Of a stretch of DNA of 64,000 bases, positions 52,533 through 60,334 are shown in pieces (within the stretch, counting starts at the first letter, position 1; every line of letters starts with the position of its first letter). This stretch comes from Pelosinus sp. UFO1. Its GTDB lineage: Bacteria > Bacillota > Negativicutes > DSM-13327. Location of the stretch: positions 4,849,001-4,913,000 of the forward strand of contig NZ_CP008852.1 in assembly GCF_000725345.1 (NCBI RefSeq), in the 5' to 3' direction. The notes under the pieces were generated by a model, which was not told the origin of the DNA, did not search any database, and worked only from the letters and a program-made list of their open reading frames with translations. A program made the translations under genes and the position numbers.

Positions 52533-52664
52533 CTGACTTTAGGAGGCTTGAAAAAGAAACAGGAGGCAATCGATAACTATAATAAATTCCTTCAATATGC
52601 CGACCCAAATGATTTGAGGATTGATATGGTTAAAAAAAGTATTACAGATCTTGAGCAAAGGTAG
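52533..52664 (+). pseudogene. C-terminal fragment of a TPR protein gene
   Basis: The 43 codons before TAG read LTLGGLKKKQEAIDNYNKFL and continue QYADPNDLRIDMVKKSITDLEQR, the closing part of a TPR protein. The frame has no start and begins right after an H2 repeat, while an H1 repeat follows the stop. Only this end of the gene remains. Confidence 0.6.
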
Positions 52665-52745
52665 AGCAAAATTTAGTGTTTATGAAAGAGAAGCTACCCA
52701 TAATCTACCTTATTAATAGATTATGGGTAGCTTCTCTTATATTTG
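52665..52745 (+). repeat. Hairpin repeat H1, perfect stem
   Basis: AGAGCAAAATTTAGTGTTTATG flank, hairpin 52684-52738 with AAGAGAAGCTACCCATAATC paired to its exact complement, then TTAT. Confidence 0.75.
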
Positions 52746-52775
52746 ATATAGAAATATAGTCTGTCTCCGTGTTCC

Positions 52776-52806
52776 TTTCGACAAAAAGGAACGTCCCCAT
52801 TGTCAC
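52776..52806 (+). repeat. H3 repeat
   Basis: CGACAAAAAGGAACGTCCCC followed by ATTGTCAC, with inverted GACA/TGTC ends. It precedes the end of the FAD enzyme gene. Confidence 0.6.
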
Positions 52807-52820
52807 TTACTTTAACTGTA

Positions 52821-54116
52821 TTATTGGCTTGCTGCAAATATATCCGTCATCTGTGCCTGCCTGACTCTAAGCTTGATTTCTTCAATATCAGTAGTGTAAA
52901 GATGTCTATTTTTCATTCTTTCGAAATAAACAGACCCTGAAAAAGTATATTTATTAGCTAAGCCTTCTGGCGTCTCCATCTCCGCTCTCACATGGGCTAT
53001 CGCATCACCACAGGCCAAACTTGTTGGGATTGCAAGCAAATCAGTCGCGCGAGTATATCGTGCGGCATTATATCCGGCAAGAGTGCCTGTTACAATGGCT
53101 TCGGTATGGCCTACAAGCAAGCCGGCTTTTTCGCCGCAGCAGAACACATTCTGCAAACCATTCACTTGTAAGTAATTATCCCGGGGCAGCATGCCGAAAT
53201 ATCGCATAGAATTGCCAATTCCCCCCGCGTAGGGATCTTCAAAGCGGGCGTTTTCAAGTCCTGTGATTTGGCGAAGAATTTCTAGAGGATAATAAGCTGT
53301 CATTAATTTGGCATGTCCAGTATCAAGTAAAACGATATTTTCAACAAATTCTTGTGATGCATATTGTTGGCAGGCTTTTTGTCCAAGGGATGCTAGACTC
53401 TTTTGCAAATGAGCAGGTATAGGAATAACGCATACCCCTTTACTGTCTAATTCTTTCTTGAGATGAAGTCCCAAAGAGTCTTTATGAAGTTTGCAGGAAC
53501 CGCTCATAGCTCCCAATGTCCCGTCTGGTTTTATAGAGATAATCTCCTTGATCCCGGCTTTTGCTGCAATACTGAAACGAGGACCAAAAGTTGGACAGCG
53601 ATAGATGCACATTGCACATCCATTGCCATATTTAATACAATTCTTGATTGGACCAGCAGTACCAGACCCATCGACAAATGCCGCTCCTTCGACAGTCACT
53701 GTGTCACCATGTAATTGGTCAGCAACTATTTTGGTAATAACTCCATGATTAGTTTCAATGTCTGTAACACGAGTTTTAAAATGAATTTTTACACCAACGT
53801 TTGCCAGTTCTGTACGCACCGCTGGTTCAATAGTTGCTACATCGTACAAATTAGCATGATAATGTCCCGGGAATTCAATGTTTTTGTGCCGCGCATGTTC
53901 ATCAGCAATGATAAACAGATCACCACCGCCCATGGCAATCATTTCCTCAGTAGCAGTAAAGCGGCCGTTGTTACGCATTATTCCACCGACCAATCCGGTA
54001 CCAAGCAGCATGTCGGTTCGTTCAAATAATTCTACATCACACCCCATTTTACGGGCTGCTAATGCCGCGGCACAACCAGCCCATCCGGCACCAACAATTA
54101 CTACTTTTTTAGCCAT
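52821..54116 (-). CDS. FAD-dependent oxidoreductase, GidA-like
   Basis: A 431-residue flavoprotein. The N-terminal dinucleotide motif VGAGWAGCAAALAARKMG binds FAD, and the C-terminal LQNVFCCGEKAGLLVGHTEA completes it, an arrangement like TrmFO/GidA-type oxidoreductases. A Cys cluster GNGCAMCIYRCP (near 186) might bind a metal or Fe-S centre. Substrate unknown. Start has GGGGAC only; it stands alone. Confidence 0.75.
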   Translation of the reverse strand: MAKKVVIVGAGWAGCAAALAARKMGCDVELFERTDMLLGTGLVGGIMRNNGRFTATEEMIAMGGGDLFIIADEHARHKNIEFPGHYHANLYDVATIEPAVRTELANVGVKIHFKTRVTDIETNHGVITKIVADQLHGDTVTVEGAAFVDGSGTAGPIKNCIKYGNGCAMCIYRCPTFGPRFSIAAKAGIKEIISIKPDGTLGAMSGSCKLHKDSLGLHLKKELDSKGVCVIPIPAHLQKSLASLGQKACQQYASQEFVENIVLLDTGHAKLMTAYYPLEILRQITGLENARFEDPYAGGIGNSMRYFGMLPRDNYLQVNGLQNVFCCGEKAGLLVGHTEAIVTGTLAGYNAARYTRATDLLAIPTSLACGDAIAHVRAEMETPEGLANKYTFSGSVYFERMKNRHLYTTDIEEIKLRVRQAQMTDIFAASQ

Positions 54117-54538
54117 ATTCGTCCCCTTAATTCTTTCTAATAATGGTAGTTTATGTTCTTATTAGTGTAAACAAAATAGGAGGAATAATATACATACATA
54201 ATCCAACTTATCAATGCTTTATATAGTTCTTTCAGGATAACTAATTACGCTAGGGTATCAGAAATCTGTGTAACTTACCATGAAGATCTAAGAGGAGCTT
54301 CTGCTGCGTATGCTAGTGAGTTTGCAGTTTTAACACCTGCAAAGACAGCATCTACGCCGACTGTGAATTTTTCTGGAAACAAAAGGGGAATAATGATAAC
54401 ATCATAGTGGGCTTCAAGCATCAAAAATGAAATCATATTGGTTTGACAAATTGATTTTTGCATAGAGTCCTCGGGCATTAAATTTTATGGTTTTGATGAA
54501 AAAGAAATGTATGTATTAGAATAAAGGATGTACACTAC
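54117..54538. other. Intergenic stretch
   Basis: A minus-strand frame (54275-54478) ends in a sequence reading VDAVFAGVKTANSLAYAAEA, which looks protein-like but is not recognised and lacks a ribosome site; it could be a gene remnant. Nothing else is supported. Confidence 0.3.
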
Positions 54539-55456
54539 ATGAAGATACCATTTTGGCTATTTAAAAGATTCTTACATAACTATCCAAATCGAAGACCGCA
54601 TCAGCCAATTCCTGTGGAAACCATAAATCTGGATGACATGTTACATGCGAAGCAGTCTAAAGCCGTATGGTTTGGTCATTCCACGGTTTTTATGCAGCTC
54701 GGAGGGAAGACGATCCTGTGTGATCCGATCTTTTCGAACCTTTTCTGGTTTTTTTCTCTATTTACGGGAAAACGGTTTACAGAACAATTGCCGATTGTAC
54801 CGCAGGAACTCCCAGAAATAGATGTTGTTCTGTTGTCGCATGATCATTACGATCATATGGATTATCGTTCTATTATGGAAATCAAAGATAAAGTACATAG
54901 GTTTTGTGTGCCGCGCGGCGTTGGCGCCCGGCTGCGGCAGTGGGGGATTGCAAAGGAAAAGATTGCAGAATTGTCATATGGAGAAACCTCGTGCTTTGAC
55001 GAGCTGATATTTACCTGTACGCCAAATCAGCATTTTTCAGGAAGAGGCTTGTTTGACCGCAATAAGACCTTATGGTGTTCCTGGGTGATTACCAGTAAGA
55101 AGGAAAAGATTTTTTTTAGTGGTGATGGTGCCTATGGTCCGCATTTTAAGGAAATTGGTGACAAATATGGTTCATTTGACTTGACTCTTATGGAATGTGG
55201 CCAAGCTATTGAAAGCTTCGGGGCGATTCATATGACTCCTGAAAAAGCAGTGCAGGCACAACTTGATTTACAGGGTCAGCTCATGCTGCCGATTCATTGG
55301 GGAATGTTCAGCCAATCGAATATTGAATGGACACGTCAGATAGAGCGACTGCTAATAGAGGCCGAAAGGCGAGCGGTAAAAGTAGCTACACCGAGAATCG
55401 GTGAAATTGTCACCGTTGGTGCTGAGCGATATCCTTGTACATCCTGGTGGGAATAA
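54539..55456 (+). CDS. MBL-fold hydrolase (NAPE-PLD/UlaG-like)
   Basis: A 305-residue metallo-beta-lactamase-fold enzyme. The metal motif SHDHYDHMD and further His in NQHFSGRG, FFSGDGAYGPHF and MLPIHWGMF are present. The overall layout (WFGHSTVFMQLGGKTILCDP) matches NAPE-PLD-like and UlaG-like hydrolases, which act on phosphodiesters or lactones. No signal peptide. A large inverted repeat follows as probable terminator. Confidence 0.88.
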   Translation: MKIPFWLFKRFLHNYPNRRPHQPIPVETINLDDMLHAKQSKAVWFGHSTVFMQLGGKTILCDPIFSNLFWFFSLFTGKRFTEQLPIVPQELPEIDVVLLSHDHYDHMDYRSIMEIKDKVHRFCVPRGVGARLRQWGIAKEKIAELSYGETSCFDELIFTCTPNQHFSGRGLFDRNKTLWCSWVITSKKEKIFFSGDGAYGPHFKEIGDKYGSFDLTLMECGQAIESFGAIHMTPEKAVQAQLDLQGQLMLPIHWGMFSQSNIEWTRQIERLLIEAERRAVKVATPRIGEIVTVGAERYPCTSWWE

Positions 55457-55484
55457 ATTAGATTCAAAAGACAATTAGACAAAA

Positions 55485-55545
55485 GGGACGTCAGGCTGTG
55501 CGAAAACGATAGTCACTCTATCGTTTTCGCACAGCCTGACGTCCC
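55485..55545. repeat. 28-bp perfect inverted repeat
   Basis: GGGACGTCAGGCTGTGCGAA (start 55485) and its exact complement (ending 55545) surround TCACT in a 28-bp perfect stem. The outer GACAA/TTGTC adds more. Its ends GGGACGT/ACGTCCC resemble the H3 repeats, so it may be a larger member of that group. It follows the MBL gene. Confidence 0.85.
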
Positions 55546-55612
55546 CGTTGTCTCCCGAAAAATTGAAGAAGGGGTAAAGCGAATAGTAAAAGAAATTATA
55601 AGAAGTAAAAGG

Positions 55613-55684
55613 ATGTCATTGGGACGGAGTTGTCGACAATGCAATCGTTGAAGGTTAGTGTCAACAACCCCGTCCCCGTGACAC
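55613..55684 (+). repeat. REP-like hairpin repeat H2
   Basis: GTCATTGGGACGGAGTTGTC and TGTCAACAACCCCGTCCCCG arms with ACAATGCAATCGTTGAAGG between. Confidence 0.75.
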
Positions 55685-55782
55685 TTACAAAATATGTACT
55701 AAACATATTGGCTATAATAAAGTTTTCTAGATCGTTGGATGACGTCCCTGAATGTGTACAATTTAACTGAAGGAGGATCATT

Positions 55783-56937
55783 ATGGCTGTTGAACGTTTT
55801 CGTATCCAAATTGCGAAGGAAGTACTTGACGATCTCACATATAGACTCGATCATGTCCGCTGGCCAGATCAATTAAAAGACTCAGGTTGGGAACGAGGTA
55901 CTGAAATAGGTTATTTGCAATCCCTCGTGTCGTATTGGCGGGATCATTTCGATTGGCGCGCACAAGAGCAGGAATTGAACCGCTATTCTCAGTTTCACTG
56001 TAATGTCGATGGGATCGATGTGCACTTCGTGCACGAACGTGGTAAAGGTTCAAATCCTTTGCCCATTATACTTACCCACGGATGGCCGGACAGTTTTATA
56101 CGATACAAGAAAATCATCTCTCTTCTGACGGATCCAGCACGTTATGGCGGTGACCCAGAGGACTCTTTCGATGTGATTGTTCCTTCGATCCCTGGATTTG
56201 GTTTCTCGAGTCGCCCTGACCATAGCGGCATCAACAATTCTCGTGTTTCCGAGCTCTGGGCAAAACTAATGACAGAAGAACTCGGCTATGGAAGATTTGC
56301 TGCTGCAGGTGGAGATATGGGCTCTGGTGTCACTAGATATCTGGCATTAAACCATCCAGAACTTCTAGTGGGAATCCACCTCACTGACATCGGTATCATT
56401 AGAGATCTCATGACTTCTAACGATCAGGCAGGTCTATCAAAAGAAGAATTAAATTACAAGATAAGTGCTCAGAAATGGGTTTCTCAAGAGGGAGCCTATA
56501 TGTCAATCCAATCGACGAAACCCCAGACTCTTGCGTACGGACTTTCCGATTCACCAGTGGGTTTGGCTGGTTGGATTGTTGAAAAATTCCGTGCATGGAG
56601 TGATTGTAATGGTGATCTTCGGCAGATATTTAGCGAGGATGAACTGCTTACTAATATAATGATTTATTGGGTAACAAATACTATAGGGTCGTCAGCACAT
56701 ATGTATTATGAAAACATGCATTCTTTGCCATCTATGGGGCCTATAGAAGTCCCGACAGGCATTGCACTCTTTCCGGCTGATATACTGTTACCACCTAAAG
56801 AATGGGCTGAGCGAAATCTAAATATAACTCGCTGGACGTTAATGCCTCGCGGTGGACATTTTACGGCTATGGAGGAACCGGAACCTCTCGCTGATGACAT
56901 TCGTGCATTCTACAGGCCCTTTAGAACCAAAAAGTAA
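55783..56937 (+). CDS. Epoxide hydrolase (microsomal type)
   Basis: A 384-residue alpha/beta hydrolase with N-terminal EHN domain (about 1-110, FRIQIAKEVLDDLTYRL, VRWPDQ). Oxyanion motif ILTHGWPDS, nucleophile Asp in AAGGDMGSGVTR and catalytic His in PRGGHFTAMEEP identify it; the lid Tyr residues fall between. It opens epoxides to diols. Ribosome site AAGGAGGAT. It stands alone; a truncated scpB copy lies downstream on the other strand. Confidence 0.9.
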   Translation: MAVERFRIQIAKEVLDDLTYRLDHVRWPDQLKDSGWERGTEIGYLQSLVSYWRDHFDWRAQEQELNRYSQFHCNVDGIDVHFVHERGKGSNPLPIILTHGWPDSFIRYKKIISLLTDPARYGGDPEDSFDVIVPSIPGFGFSSRPDHSGINNSRVSELWAKLMTEELGYGRFAAAGGDMGSGVTRYLALNHPELLVGIHLTDIGIIRDLMTSNDQAGLSKEELNYKISAQKWVSQEGAYMSIQSTKPQTLAYGLSDSPVGLAGWIVEKFRAWSDCNGDLRQIFSEDELLTNIMIYWVTNTIGSSAHMYYENMHSLPSMGPIEVPTGIALFPADILLPPKEWAERNLNITRWTLMPRGGHFTAMEEPEPLADDIRAFYRPFRTKK

Positions 56938-57010
56938 CGTCTGCCTTGTCTGGAAGAAACCTGCCCTTGCGGCGGGTTTTCCTGTTCTTATGAGAGAAGT
57001 ATCGAGGAAC

Positions 57011-57198
57011 GCTTACTCGCCTTTAAAATGTGCCGGACGTTTTTCTAAAAATGCAGTAATCGCTTCTTCATAATCATGGCTGTCATAAACCTTCTGTCGC
57101 ATCCCCTGTACTCGTTCAAAAGCGGATGGAGTAATAGAATATGCTTTTGATAAAACACGGAACTGTTCTTTAATTATCTCAATCGATAACATCGACCG
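57011..57198 (-). pseudogene. Truncated 3' copy of methylmalonyl-CoA decarboxylase gene
   Basis: This 188-base block is about 95% identical to the 3' end of the intact gene at 34977, including the stop codon, and reads in the same frame (FERVQGMRQKVYDSHDYEEA, ending HFKGE). It ends sharply at TCGACCG, two bases before an H2 repeat. No start or N-terminal two-thirds are present. Confidence 0.9.
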
Positions 57199-57200
57199 GA

Positions 57201-57266
57201 GATGTCACAGGGACGGGGTTGTTGACAATGGAATCGGTTGAAGGTAGTGTCAATAACCCCGTCCTC
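57201..57266 (+). repeat. REP-like hairpin repeat H2
   Basis: ATGTCACAGGGACGGGGTTG with a TGTTGACAATGGAATC centre and TGTCAATAACCCCGTCC right arm. It abuts the breakpoint of the scpB fragment. Confidence 0.75.
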
Positions 57267-57301
57267 TATCCCATACTGTCATTTAGAAAAGGGGGATAAA
57301 T

Positions 57302-57790
57302 TTGGAAGTAGTAAATGTAACTCATGAAAGTATAGATATTTTTTCAAAGGTTTTAAATGACTCTTCCGTATGGCTTAATTCTATAAATCAACCAATGTGG
57401 AAGTATGAAGATATAACAAGTGAAGAATTACTAAAGAAATATCGTGTCGAGGATATGAAATTATGCTATGAGAAAGGCAATTTAATTGGAGTATATATTT
57501 TGCAATGGTATGACCCTCTATTTTGGGCGAGCTTACAGGAGAATGAATCTGGTATACTACACAAGTTAGCTGTTTGTAGAGAAAGTGCAAAGAAGGGTTA
57601 TGGAAGCAAACTAATAGAATCTGCTGAATTAATATGCAAAGAGCGTAACATAAAATGGTTGAGGTTAAATTGCGGTACATTTAGAAACAGACTGCGAAAC
57701 TTTTACGAAAGCAATGGTTTTAAAATGGTAGACAGGGTCTTTATTGATAATAGAGACCAAATTAGATATGAAAAATTTCTAAATCTATAG
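57302..57790 (+). CDS. GNAT-family N-acetyltransferase
   Basis: A 162-residue acetyltransferase starting at TTG 57302, with GGGGGAT upstream. Acetyl-CoA binding motif LAVCRESAKKGYGSKLIESA and the closing RNFYESNGFKMVDR are typical. Substrate unknown. No partner gene next to it. Confidence 0.82.
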   Translation: MEVVNVTHESIDIFSKVLNDSSVWLNSINQPMWKYEDITSEELLKKYRVEDMKLCYEKGNLIGVYILQWYDPLFWASLQENESGILHKLAVCRESAKKGYGSKLIESAELICKERNIKWLRLNCGTFRNRLRNFYESNGFKMVDRVFIDNRDQIRYEKFLNL

Positions 57791-58147
57791 GAAATAGAAA
57801 TAAATTTGCTTTTAATAGTAGTTGGGTAGCTTTCTAATATTAACATTACAGATGGAAAATCCTACCTGTAATTCTTAAGGTTATATTTCAACATTATATT
57901 AAAACATATTACTAATGATATTATAGGCAAGACAGAACCACCGTCCCCATGTCTCATGCCAGATTTGAAGAAATTAAGATCAGATTCATGATTACATAGT
58001 CGTCAAAATGGAACGTAGTAGATGACAATTTGGCGACAGTTTTTTGACTTTAGTTGTGGTAAAATGATAATAAGTTAAAAAAGATTGAAAAGAGGCATCC
58101 TTCGGGGTGCTTTTTCTTATTCCTAAAATAATTATATCTTCCCAGTT
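57791..58147. other. Intergenic stretch
   Basis: No gene seen. It contains a REP-like fragment (GCAAGACAGAACCACCGTCC at about 57929) and, near its end, a short hairpin terminator (58093-58118). Confidence 0.4.
58093..58118 (+). terminator. TTCG-capped terminator
   Basis: GCATCC pairs with GGGTGC around the stable TTCG loop and runs into TTTTTCTTATT. The upstream transcript is not obvious. Confidence 0.6.
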
Positions 58148-58264
58148 TAAATATCATTATCACAAGAATGTATATCAGTGAAATCCGATATACAGGAAAC
58201 ACACAATTAATAATAAGAGTTCTTTAGTTATATTGGATTTACAATAATTAGAGGAGATGTTTAA
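58148..58264 (+). repeat. Dispersed leader repeat, copy D
   Basis: Shares AGTGAAATCCGATATACAGG, ACACACAATTAATAATAAG and TTTAGTTATATTGG-like pieces with copy C at 43008, also immediately upstream of a gene and with a similar AGGAGATGTTT ribosome-site context. Confidence 0.65.
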
Positions 58265-58846
58265 ATGTCTAGAACAGTAAATATCACAGAAGAAATCATT
58301 GTAGTATCAGAAGGTAAAAAGGATATTGGTAAGCTTGCATTTTTAGGCAATGACGGTAAGTTTGATCCGAGTGTTATTCCAATGCAAAGTGTAAGCATAT
58401 CTCAATGTGGAGTGAATATGTCTGCTGATTTATCGATACCTAATGATGCTTGGACAAATGTTACATGGGGGAAAAAGGAATATGATTCAGCGCAAATTTG
58501 TAATAGTGATCAAAAAGGCTTTACAGTAGACGCAGATGGACTGTATTTAATCGAGGCATCTGTTTGTTTTGAAATAAATGCAACAGGTGTAAGATATATT
58601 GGAATTACTAAAAATGGTTCTTTTATAGCAAACCAAGATCTACTAGCGGCACCTCAGCTATATTATAGTTACCTTCCCGTACAATATGTAGGTAGACTAA
58701 AAAAAGGTGATGTACTGCAAATTTACGTGTATCAATCATCAGGTGGGGCGCTTGCTGTTTTATCAGCTCCTCATGGTGGTATAGATCAAGCACACGCCGA
58801 TGGTGGTGGTCAACCTCGATTTACTTTAACTCAATTAAGTAATTAA
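58265..58846 (+). CDS. C1q/TNF-like beta-sandwich protein
   Basis: A 193-residue protein. The first about 45 residues may be an attachment arm (ITEEIIVVSEGKKDIGKLAF, FDPSVIPMQSV resembles phage-fibre linkers). The rest has the C1q-like jelly-roll pattern: DGLYLIEASVCFEINATG, ITKNGSFIANQDLL, YVGRLKKGDVLQIYVYQ, the fold also seen in BclA-type exosporium tips and phage fibre tips. No signal peptide. It shares its leader sequence with the tail-collar gene at 43188, so both are likely parts of the same kind of surface or fibre system. Confidence 0.75.
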   Translation: MSRTVNITEEIIVVSEGKKDIGKLAFLGNDGKFDPSVIPMQSVSISQCGVNMSADLSIPNDAWTNVTWGKKEYDSAQICNSDQKGFTVDADGLYLIEASVCFEINATGVRYIGITKNGSFIANQDLLAAPQLYYSYLPVQYVGRLKKGDVLQIYVYQSSGGALAVLSAPHGGIDQAHADGGGQPRFTLTQLSN

Positions 58847-58855
58847 GAGGAAATG

Positions 58856-58885
58856 GGAGTGAAGAGAAATCTTCACTCCTTTTGC
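58856..58885 (+). terminator. Terminator of C1q-like gene
   Basis: GGAGTGAAGA pairs perfectly with TCTTCACTCC around four bases, followed by TTTTGCTTT. Confidence 0.85.
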
Positions 58886-59020
58886 TTTGGGTAAGCTCCC
58901 TAAAGTGCTTTTACTTGCATAAAACACGGTTGACTAAACACGTCGAGAGGAGTATTTTTTTATGTCCCCCAATAAGATCGAGCAGTCATTTAGAGTTGCA
59001 ACTAAAGGTAACAGGGAGTA

Positions 59021-59092
59021 TGTCACAGGGACGGGGTTGTCGACAATGCAATCGGTTGAAGGTTAGTGTCAACAACCCCGTCCCCGTGGCAT
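59021..59092 (+). repeat. REP-like hairpin repeat H2
   Basis: GTCACAGGGACGGGGTTGTC arm and TGTCAACAACCCCGTCCCCG arm; the most regular member of the group. Confidence 0.8.
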
Positions 59093-59213
59093 TGGGTATA
59101 TAATCATAAAGATAAAGTAACTGTAAAAAGAATCCTTGGCGTAAAAGCTGAGGTTTTTTGAATTTTATGCCTAAAAAATTGAGATATTGGGAAGATGTTT
59201 TCATAAAACAATT

Positions 59214-59284
59214 GCAATATTTATATAAAAAATAATATTTTTTATATAAATATTATTGCTTTTTTATATTATTCTGTTATACTC
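59214..59284 (+). promoter_or_regulatory. Palindromic operator and promoter before RHH-like gene
   Basis: A near-perfect palindrome of about 40 bp (AATATTTATATAAAAAATA and its complement, 59216-59254) is followed by TTGCTT (about 59257) and TATACT (59279-59284), 16 bp apart. The site lies 33 bp before the RHH-like gene, fitting autoregulation. Confidence 0.5.
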
Positions 59285-59316
59285 AAAATATAAGAAATGT
59301 TTTCCAGGAGGTAGGC

Positions 59317-59733
59317 ATGAAACAGGATACTAAAAAAACAATTAGTGCAAGGGTAAATGAATCGATAACAGATATATTAAGTGAGCAGGATCTCCCAACA
59401 TCACAAATTGTTGAAGCTGGCATAATACATTTTTTAAAGCTTAAGGAAGAAGAAAAGATAGCATTTATAGCTGAAAATAGTGCGGAAGTTACAAATGAAA
59501 AAGATTTAGTAGTTATGCAAAAAGTGTGGCCAGATATTCTTAGAGATTATACAGGAACAACTAGGTTTAAAGATTTGATTGAAATTGCAAAACTAGCAAA
59601 GTCTGCTGGAGTAGGATTTCATGTAGTAAGAGAAAGTCTGAAATCAACAGGTATGTTAAGCATTGGTGCTGGTATTGTTGCGGGTTCAATGATGTCTCTA
59701 GCTAAAGTTTTAATGCAAAATAAAAAGAAATAA
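59317..59733 (+). CDS. RHH-like protein with hydrophobic C-terminus, 138 aa
   Basis: The ATG follows CAGGAGG. Residues 6-50 (TISARVNESITDILSEQDL, SQIVEAGIIHFLKLKEEEK) look like a ribbon-helix-helix DNA-binding unit: strand, then two helices. The middle is helical, and residues about 113-132 are a glycine/alanine-rich hydrophobic segment (MLSIGAGIVAGSMMSLAKVL) that could enter a membrane. A DNA-binding head with a membrane-active tail is unusual. It is followed after 16 nt by a small membrane protein gene. Family unknown. Confidence 0.65.
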   Translation: MKQDTKKTISARVNESITDILSEQDLPTSQIVEAGIIHFLKLKEEEKIAFIAENSAEVTNEKDLVVMQKVWPDILRDYTGTTRFKDLIEIAKLAKSAGVGFHVVRESLKSTGMLSIGAGIVAGSMMSLAKVLMQNKKK

Positions 59734-59749
59734 TAAGGGGGATTCTTAA

Positions 59750-59953
59750 ATGTACGAAAAAATTATTGAAAAAGGCCTTGAAACTGTAACTTCTGAAAAC
59801 ATTGTAAAACTATGTGCTGTCGTTGGTGTCGTTGCTTGTGTTGATCTTACTCTAAAGGCATCAGCTCCAATAATTAATGCTATCGCTAATAAAATTGATA
59901 ATCTTAAAGATATAAAACAGAACGCAGATGGGTCAACTATTTTAAACTTTTAA
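59750..59953 (+). CDS. Small membrane protein, partner of RHH-like gene
   Basis: A 67-residue protein with one hydrophobic segment (IVKLCAVVGVVACVDLTLKA, about 18-37), a short amphipathic N-terminus and a polar C-terminus. Ribosome site AAGGGGG. It follows the RHH-like gene by 16 nt and has its own terminator, so the two form a compact operon resembling a toxin-antitoxin or phage-exclusion pair in layout. No homology is recognised. Confidence 0.6.
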   Translation: MYEKIIEKGLETVTSENIVKLCAVVGVVACVDLTLKASAPIINAIANKIDNLKDIKQNADGSTILNF

Positions 59954-59956
59954 TAA

Positions 59957-59992
59957 AAAAACGACTAGAAATTAAATTTTAGTCGTTTTTTA
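59957..59992 (+). terminator. Terminator of the RHH/membrane pair
   Basis: AAAAACGACTA pairs with TAGTCGTTTTT across about 12 nt, then TTATT. Confidence 0.8.
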
Positions 59993-60124
59993 TTATCTTA
60001 CCTCAAACTCTAATATTGTTATTAAGTTAAATTGTTTATAAAAGTACACAAAGCTGTGCAGTTTTACTTTGCATGAGCTGAAAGATGAAAGAAGTTGCAA
60101 GACGGAACCACCGTCCCCATGTCT

Positions 60125-60330
60125 TCGGCTATAATGGGTTCCCCTTAATATTATAAAATTATCAACATTAAATTTTAACAGAGCCTATATTTTAAGGCGT
60201 AAACTAATTTCGGGAAGTAAGAGAACCGCCCCCTTGCTTCTGATCGATACGTGAAATTGAGCGAGCAACAGGAATATTGCGAGGTGTAATAGCAAAAGTG
60301 TGACAAATAGGAACGTCCCTGTTGTCACCC
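60125..60330 (+). repeat. 205-bp intergenic duplication, copy 2
   Basis: Near-identical to 48216-48420, including a RAYT 3' tail and an H3 repeat (GTGTGACAAATAGGAACGTC). The bases upstream (GCAAGACGGAACCACCGTCC) are another REP-like fragment. Confidence 0.8.
60244..60303 (+). pseudogene. RAYT 3' tail fragment
   Basis: Reads SIREIERATGILRGVIAKV and stop, followed immediately by an H3 repeat. Same kind of remnant as at 48336. Confidence 0.6.
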
Positions 60331-60334
60331 ATTG

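Noticed and set aside
54275-54478. Minus-strand frame of 67 codons with a protein-like C-terminal part
   Set aside because: No ribosome site, no recognised family and no partner; kept only as a possible relic in the gap description.
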